From Eubacteriales bacterium (GTDB lineage: Bacteria > Bacillota > Clostridia > Acetivibrionales > STF1-152): DNA of 10,786 nucleotides. The translations under genes were made by a program, and so were the position numbers. A model generated the notes under the pieces. It was not told the DNA's origin. It did no database searches and saw only the letters and a program-made list of their open reading frames with translations. Shown in pieces: positions 7,219-10,786 of this stretch; position 1 is the first letter of the stretch, and each line of letters starts with the position of its first letter. The stretch is from positions 1-10,786 of the forward strand of contig JAQVNH010000022.1 of the NCBI GenBank assembly GCA_028703215.1, read 5' to 3'.

Positions 7219-8832
7219 TTGCGGCAGGAAAAAAGGAATGTCGGCAGTGCTGCTGCTGTAGTAATGACAGCGCTTGTAGTAAGCAGGTTAACCGGATTTA
7301 TCAGGCAGACGCTTGTTCCGAGCGTCATTGGATCCAATGAGCTCGGAGACGCGTATGATTTTGCTTTTAAAATCACCGATCTGATGTTTTACCTTCTTGT
7401 CGGGGGATCCATCGCTGCGGCTTTGATACCTGTGCTGACCGGATATATAGCAAAAAAAGAAGAGAAAGACGGATGGACAGCTGTCAGCACCTTTGTAAAC
7501 ACTATGTTTCTGGCTATGCTCACACTGGTTGTCCTGGGGATAATATTTGCGCCTCAAATCGTTCCTTTGCTTGCGCTCGGCTTCTCGGAAACTCAGATCA
7601 GCCTTATTGTGGACCTTTCGAGGATACTGCTCCCGTCTGTTGGCATAATGATGCTTGCCGGTATGGTAAACGGAATACTCAACGCATATCACAGGTTTTC
7701 CGCAGCAGCTTACGGTCCTTCCCTTTATAATGTTTTATGCGCTTTCAGCATTATTTTTCTCAGCAGGATAAGTATTCAGGCAATAGCTGTCGGAGTTCTT
7801 TGCAGCGCTCTTGCGTATTTCCTGTTTCAGCTTGCTTTCGCTTTGAAAAACATGAAACACTACAGGGTCGTCATCGACTACAGACATAAGGGTTCCAGAA
7901 GGATGTTCAGGCTTGCCGTCCCATCGCTTTTGTCATCATCTATAGCGCAGGTAAACGTGTTCATCACAAGTATGTTAACGACTCTTTATCCCGCCGGATC
8001 GGTGGTTGCGCTGAATATAGCAGACAGGATATGGCAGACGCCTTACGGGATATTCGCCCAGGGAATGGGTATAGCCATGCTTCCCACACTCTCGGAGCAC
8101 TATGCGGCAGACAAATTAGACGAGTTTAAAAGGATACTTATCAAAGGCTTAAATACCGTAATGCTTCTCACGGTACCTTCCGCCGCCGCGCTTGCCGTGC
8201 TTGCAAAACCGCTGATCGAATTTTTTAAGTTTTCAGCAAAGTTTGATTCGGGATCTATGGCGACAGCGCAGAGGATTTTGATTTTCTTTACTGTTGCACT
8301 TCTGGCACATTCTTTGCTGACTATATTGATAAGAGCGTTTTACGCCGTTAATGATACAAAAACACCTCTATTTACGGGGATCATTGAAATACTTATCAAT
8401 ATCGGCGGGGCATATTTATTATATCGTTTCACAGACCTTGGGGCAGGCGGGATGGCCCTGTCATTTTCAATTGCGGGAGTCGTCAACGCGGTATTGCTGT
8501 TCTTTTTGATAAATAAAAAAGTGAACGGACTTGGTCTTGGAAATTTCCTCAGATTTTCGATCAAGGCAATTGTTTCAGCTATTCTTATGTCGGCGGCGAT
8601 CTTATTATTAAATCATGTATTGAATCTCAACGGAGCAATGTTGAATTATGAGGCCGCGCAGGCAGGAGATATAATCAAGGTAAAACTGCATGAATTACTC
8701 GTTCTCGGAATAAACGCAGCCGTTGGAATATTTGTTTATTTCGGAGCGATGATACTCATGAAAGCCGAGGAAGCCATTGATGTATTTAATTCTTTTAAGA
8801 GCAAGCTGAGATCGATACTTAAAAGAAAATAA
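7219..8832 (+). CDS. murJ: MurJ/MviN-family lipid II flippase
   Basis: This polytopic membrane protein of the MOP superfamily is predicted to flip lipid II across the cytoplasmic membrane during peptidoglycan synthesis. It has 537 aa with about 14 hydrophobic segments. Family marks are SRLTGFIRQ at 22-30, GDAYDFAFK at 43-51, the NAYHRFSAAAYGP region at 155-167, and ADRIWQTPYGIFAQG at 268-282. R23, R29, D44 and R270 align by eye with functionally important R18, R24, D39 and R270 of E. coli MurJ. The position of E. coli R52 appears to be a hydrophobic or aromatic residue here (DLMFYLL, 54-60). The start is a TTG, chosen because GGAGG (7208-7212) is six bases upstream and no in-frame ATG precedes the first membrane segment. 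It follows cinA by 31 bases. A related MOP flippase with another lipid substrate is a lesser possibility. Confidence 0.9.
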   Translation: MRQEKRNVGSAAAVVMTALVVSRLTGFIRQTLVPSVIGSNELGDAYDFAFKITDLMFYLLVGGSIAAALIPVLTGYIAKKEEKDGWTAVSTFVNTMFLAMLTLVVLGIIFAPQIVPLLALGFSETQISLIVDLSRILLPSVGIMMLAGMVNGILNAYHRFSAAAYGPSLYNVLCAFSIIFLSRISIQAIAVGVLCSALAYFLFQLAFALKNMKHYRVVIDYRHKGSRRMFRLAVPSLLSSSIAQVNVFITSMLTTLYPAGSVVALNIADRIWQTPYGIFAQGMGIAMLPTLSEHYAADKLDEFKRILIKGLNTVMLLTVPSAAALAVLAKPLIEFFKFSAKFDSGSMATAQRILIFFTVALLAHSLLTILIRAFYAVNDTKTPLFTGIIEILINIGGAYLLYRFTDLGAGGMALSFSIAGVVNAVLLFFLINKKVNGLGLGNFLRFSIKAIVSAILMSAAILLLNHVLNLNGAMLNYEAAQAGDIIKVKLHELLVLGINAAVGIFVYFGAMILMKAEEAIDVFNSFKSKLRSILKRK

Positions 8833-8862
8833 ATAATTAGAAAAATTATTAGTAATAATGGA

Positions 8863-8880
8863 AAATATTTCAAATATTTG
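8863..8880. repeat. Tandem AAATATTT palindromes abutting the recA -35 box
   Basis: AAATATTT occurs at 8863-8870 and again at 8872-8879, a 9-base direct repeat of a self-complementary octamer. The second copy lies within the 10-bp palindrome CAAATATTTG, which ends one base before the recA -35. The whole stretch 8833-8880 is very AT-rich and also contains AATAATT/AATTATT (8832-8838 and 8844-8850). This could be an UP element for RNA polymerase alpha subunits, or bent DNA. I see no gene and no convincing terminator here. Confidence 0.4.
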
Positions 8881-8909
8881 TTGACAACAAACGAACATTA
8901 ATGTAAACT
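8881..8909 (+). promoter_or_regulatory. recA promoter
   Basis: A perfect -35 TTGACA (8881-8886) is followed after 17 bases by TAAACT (8904-8909), which matches four of six -10 positions and is preceded by TG. Transcription should start near 8916, at the edge of the LexA box. The promoter lies 44 bases before the recA ATG and probably drives recA and recX together. Confidence 0.7.
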
Positions 8910-8916
8910 TATATAA

Positions 8917-8928
8917 GAACATACGTTC
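8917..8928. promoter_or_regulatory. LexA (SOS) box of recA
   Basis: GAAC-ATAC-GTTC matches the Firmicute SOS consensus GAAC-N4-GTTC exactly. It overlaps the predicted transcription start, where bound LexA would block initiation. A further half-site, GAAC at 8893-8896 followed by ATTAATGT, lies in the promoter spacer 24 bases upstream and may be a weak second contact. DNA-damage induction of recA and the downstream recX follows from known SOS biology. Confidence 0.85.
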
Positions 8929-8952
8929 GATTATCGTGAAGGGGGTTCTCAA

Positions 8953-9984
8953 ATGCTGGAAAAGAAAAAAGCTCTTGAAATGGCGTTGGGACAAATAGAA
9001 AAGCAATTCGGAAAAGGAGCCATAATGAAGCTTGGAGGGAATATGCGTCTTGATATAGCAGTTATACCAACAGGAGCTGTCGGATTAGATGTCGCGCTTG
9101 GTGTTGGCGGTGTGCCGAGGGGGCGTATAGTCGAAATTTTCGGACCCGAGTCTTCAGGTAAGACCACTGTAGCTCTGCATATCATATCAGAAGCGCAAAA
9201 AGCGGGTGGAGAAGCTGCGTTTATTGATGCAGAGCACGCTCTCGATCCGCAGTACGCAAAAAATCTCGGAGTGGATATCGACAATCTTATTGTATCCCAG
9301 CCCGACACCGGTGAACAGGCGCTGGAGATAACGGAAGCACTTGTAAGAAGCGGCGCAATAGATGTCATTGTATTGGATTCTGTCGCCGCGCTTGTTCCAA
9401 AAGCCGAGATAGACGGAGAAATGGGGGATTCTCATGTGGCATTGCAGGCCCGGCTTATGTCTCAGGCTCTCCGCAAGCTTGCAGGAGTCATCAGCAAATC
9501 CAGAACAACCGCGATATTCATAAACCAGCTGAGGGAAAAGGTTGGGATAATGTTTGGCAATCCGGAAACAACCCCCGGAGGACGCGCTCTCAAGTTTTAT
9601 GCCAGCGTGAGGCTTGACATCAGAAAAATCGAAACATTAAAGCAGGGAGACAGCATGATCGGCAACAGGACAAGAGCCAAAGTTGTTAAAAACAAAGTCG
9701 CCGCGCCTTTCAGGGATGCCGAGTTTGACATAATGTACGGAAAAGGAATATCGAAGGAAGGAAGTATTTTGGATGTAGGCGCTGAATGCGACATCATAGA
9801 AAAAAGCGGATCCTGGTATTCTTATAACGGTCAAAAAATAGGTCAGGGAAGAGAAAATGCAAAGGAGTTTTTGAGAGCGAATCCCAGCATTGCAAAGGAA
9901 GTTGAAAACAGGATAAGGGAGAAATATAATCTGAAGCCTTCGGACGCAAAATATGATGATGTCCCCGAAGATACAGACAAATAA
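8953..9984 (+). CDS. recA: RecA recombinase
   Basis: This is the ATP-dependent strand-exchange protein and LexA co-protease of homologous recombination and the SOS response. It has 343 aa, typical of Firmicutes. Walker A is GPESSGKT at 64-71. The catalytic glutamate E94 is in IDAEHALD, Walker B ends at D142 (VIVLDSVAAL, 138-147), and the DNA-binding L2 region with NQLREKVGIMFG begins at 191. The C-terminal tail is acidic (DDVPEDTDK), as expected. AAGGGGG (8939-8945) precedes the ATG. Control is by the LexA box overlapping its promoter. recX follows after 12 bases. No intein or interruption is seen. Confidence 0.99.
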   Translation: MLEKKKALEMALGQIEKQFGKGAIMKLGGNMRLDIAVIPTGAVGLDVALGVGGVPRGRIVEIFGPESSGKTTVALHIISEAQKAGGEAAFIDAEHALDPQYAKNLGVDIDNLIVSQPDTGEQALEITEALVRSGAIDVIVLDSVAALVPKAEIDGEMGDSHVALQARLMSQALRKLAGVISKSRTTAIFINQLREKVGIMFGNPETTPGGRALKFYASVRLDIRKIETLKQGDSMIGNRTRAKVVKNKVAAPFRDAEFDIMYGKGISKEGSILDVGAECDIIEKSGSWYSYNGQKIGQGRENAKEFLRANPSIAKEVENRIREKYNLKPSDAKYDDVPEDTDK

Positions 9985-9996
9985 CCGGTGACAGTC

Positions 9997-10530
9997 ATGA
10001 AAATATCCTCCGTTGAAAAAAGACACAAGCGCAGCAATGTTCGCATGATATATATAAATGACGAGTACTCTTTTGATATATCAGATGAACTCTTCATGAA
10101 ATATAATCTTTATGAAAAAACTGAGATAACGGAAGCCGAGATAACAGAGATAAAAAACAGGCAGATGCTTGCCGATGCAAAAAAAGAAGGATTAAGATTT
10201 GCCGCTTCAAGGATCAGAACAGAGAAAGAAGTATTTAAAAAACTTATTTCGAAAGGCTATGAAGAGCATACGGCACAGGAAGCAGCCGACGAATTAAGAT
10301 CACTTGGCTATCTTGACGACAGGGAATATGCGCGAAAATATATTTTAGACAAGATCAAGCTCAATCCGAAGTCCAAAGAGCTAATTAAAAAAGAGCTCGT
10401 GTCTAAAGGCATCTCAAGAGATACCGCGCAAAATGCTCTGAGCGAATGCCGGCTGGACGACTTGTCCATCGCCGAAACTTTAGTCGCAAAAAAATTCAGC
10501 AAGTTCAACTGCAGTGATTTAAACGTGTAG
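9997..10530 (+). CDS. recX: RecX regulatory protein, reading frame closed early by an in-frame TAG
   Basis: RecX binds RecA filaments and restrains recombination; recA-recX order is classic. To the TAG at 10528-10530 the product is 177 aa. It contains the N-terminal part (MKISSVEK...), the first helical repeat with the hallmark LGYLDDREYARKYI (103-116), and a second repeat around SKELIKKELVSKGIS (126-140). The third repeat starts near 153 but stops after FNCSDLNV, before its second half. The same frame continues past the TAG with KKIYNFLAYRGF and ends at another TAG (10615-10617), giving 206 residues, a normal RecX size. I chose the ATG at 9997, with GGTGA at 9987-9991, over a GTG at 9988, which has no ribosome binding site. 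The protein may be truncated, a pseudogene product, or made full-length by read-through. Confidence 0.85.
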   Translation: MKISSVEKRHKRSNVRMIYINDEYSFDISDELFMKYNLYEKTEITEAEITEIKNRQMLADAKKEGLRFAASRIRTEKEVFKKLISKGYEEHTAQEAADELRSLGYLDDREYARKYILDKIKLNPKSKELIKKELVSKGISRDTAQNALSECRLDDLSIAETLVAKKFSKFNCSDLNV

Positions 10531-10617
10531 AAAAAAATATATAATTTCCTGGCTTACAGAGGTTTCAGGCAGGAGGTCATAGAAAATATCATAGATAAAC
10601 ATAATAGGCAAATATAG
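10531..10617 (+). pseudogene. recX: In-frame C-terminal continuation of RecX beyond the TAG
   Basis: Twenty-eight sense codons follow the amber codon in the same frame, up to a TAG at 10615-10617. They encode KKIYNFLAYRGFRQEV followed by IENIIDKHNRQI. The pattern basic-aromatic-FL-x2-RGF followed by an amphipathic helix is the usual end of RecX repeat 3, so this was, or is, part of recX. No ribosome binding site or start codon suggests a separate gene. Whether it is translated is open: nonsense mutation, sequencing error and amber read-through all fit. Confidence 0.75.
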
Positions 10618-10625
10618 AATTGCAC

Positions 10626-10646
10626 ACATAAATGGTCCGTTTATGT
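10626..10646. terminator. Hairpin between convergent recX and etfA (possible bidirectional terminator)
   Basis: ACATAAATG (10626-10634) pairs with CGTTTATGT (10638-10646), nine pairs including one G-U, around a 3-base loop GTC. It sits in the 45-base gap between two converging genes, where a shared terminator is expected. The stem is AT-rich. Neither strand has a strong U-tract directly after it; TTTT on the plus strand comes only at 10661-10664. The call is therefore tentative. Confidence 0.4.
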
Positions 10647-10662
10647 TGAGCGGAATATGATT

Positions 10663-10786
10663 TTACGCAAGTCTGACTCTGAATTCCTTTATCAATAAGG
10701 GAAGTATTTCCAGAACATCTCTTACTAACCCGTAAGTGGAGATTTTGAAGATCGGCGCGTCCGGGTTTTGGTTTATGGCTATGATT
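10663..10786 (-). CDS. etfA: Electron transfer flavoprotein alpha subunit, C-terminal end (partial)
   Basis: The minus strand encodes IIAINQNPDAPIFKISTYGL and then VRDVLEILPLLIKEFRVRLA before a TAA at 10663-10665. The INxDPDAPIFxIxxYGxVxDxxEILPxLI pattern is the FAD-binding C-terminal end of EtfA. The first ~90 percent of the gene lies beyond the right edge. EtfA with EtfB carries electrons between acyl-CoA dehydrogenases and other carriers, and in anaerobes often takes part in electron bifurcation. Whether this copy belongs to a bifurcating complex cannot be told from the tail. It converges on recX and so is in a separate transcription unit. Confidence 0.9.
   Translation of the reverse strand, partial: IIAINQNPDAPIFKISTYGLVRDVLEILPLLIKEFRVRLA

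Noticed and set aside
8832..8850. AATAATT/AATTATT hairpin after murJ as an intrinsic terminator
   Set aside because: The stem is only A-T pairs and no U-tract follows, so it would not terminate efficiently.
9988..9996. GTG start for recX three codons before the ATG
   Set aside because: There is no Shine-Dalgarno sequence before it, whereas GGTGA lies at a usable distance before the ATG at 9997, whose N-terminus fits RecX.
10518..10524. TTTAAAC in the right phase (T TTA AAC) for a -1 ribosomal frameshift just before the recX TAG, followed by an A7 run at 10531-10537
   Set aside because: A -1 shift would read only R-V-E-K-N-I before a TAA at 10542-10544, while the RecX-like continuation is in the original frame. 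Two compensating shifts would be needed, so the site does not explain the missing C-terminus.

Overview
The window looks like the chromosome of an anaerobic, low-to-moderate-GC Firmicute, most likely an amino-acid-fermenting member of the Clostridia. The evidence is AT-rich intergenic regions with strong GGAGG-type ribosome binding sites, a Firmicute-type LexA box (GAAC-N4-GTTC) before recA, an oxygen-sensitive ferredoxin-dependent indolepyruvate oxidoreductase, and proteins of clostridial type. I cannot name the species from the sequence. Nothing points to a prophage, transposon, CRISPR array or other mobile element.

Layout. (1) 52-1677: a beta-CASP metallo-beta-lactamase protein with the RNA-specificity motifs. 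(2) 1750-5857: a tight, partly overlapping four-gene cassette, iorA-iorB-paaK-(double ACT domain protein). IorAB decarboxylates aryl-pyruvates to aryl-acetyl-CoA and reduces ferredoxin. The PaaK-type ligase interconverts aryl-acetyl-CoA and the free acid at the cost or gain of ATP. The ACT protein is a plausible amino-acid sensor. Together they form a module for oxidative breakdown of Trp, Phe and Tyr, or, run backwards, for aryl-acid assimilation. (3) 5940-10617: cinA, murJ, recA and recX, all on the plus strand. cinA and murJ are 31 nt apart. recA has its own SOS promoter, and recX follows it by a few bases. (4) 10663-10786: the C-terminal end of etfA on the minus strand, convergent with recX.

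The most unusual observation is in recX. The reading frame is closed by a TAG at 10528-10530, but the same frame stays open for 28 more codons to a second TAG at 10615-10617. Those codons encode what looks like the missing end of RecX (KKIYNFLAYRGF...). This is either a point nonsense mutation or sequencing error, or a read-through or recoded amber codon. The other notable signals are regulatory: inverted repeats over the putative promoters of ior and cinA, which also share a TTACATRTTGA motif at the -35 region.

All intergenic stretches are shorter than 300 bases. The longest is the 119-base gap 8834-8952 before recA, or 120 bases counted from the end of murJ at 8832.
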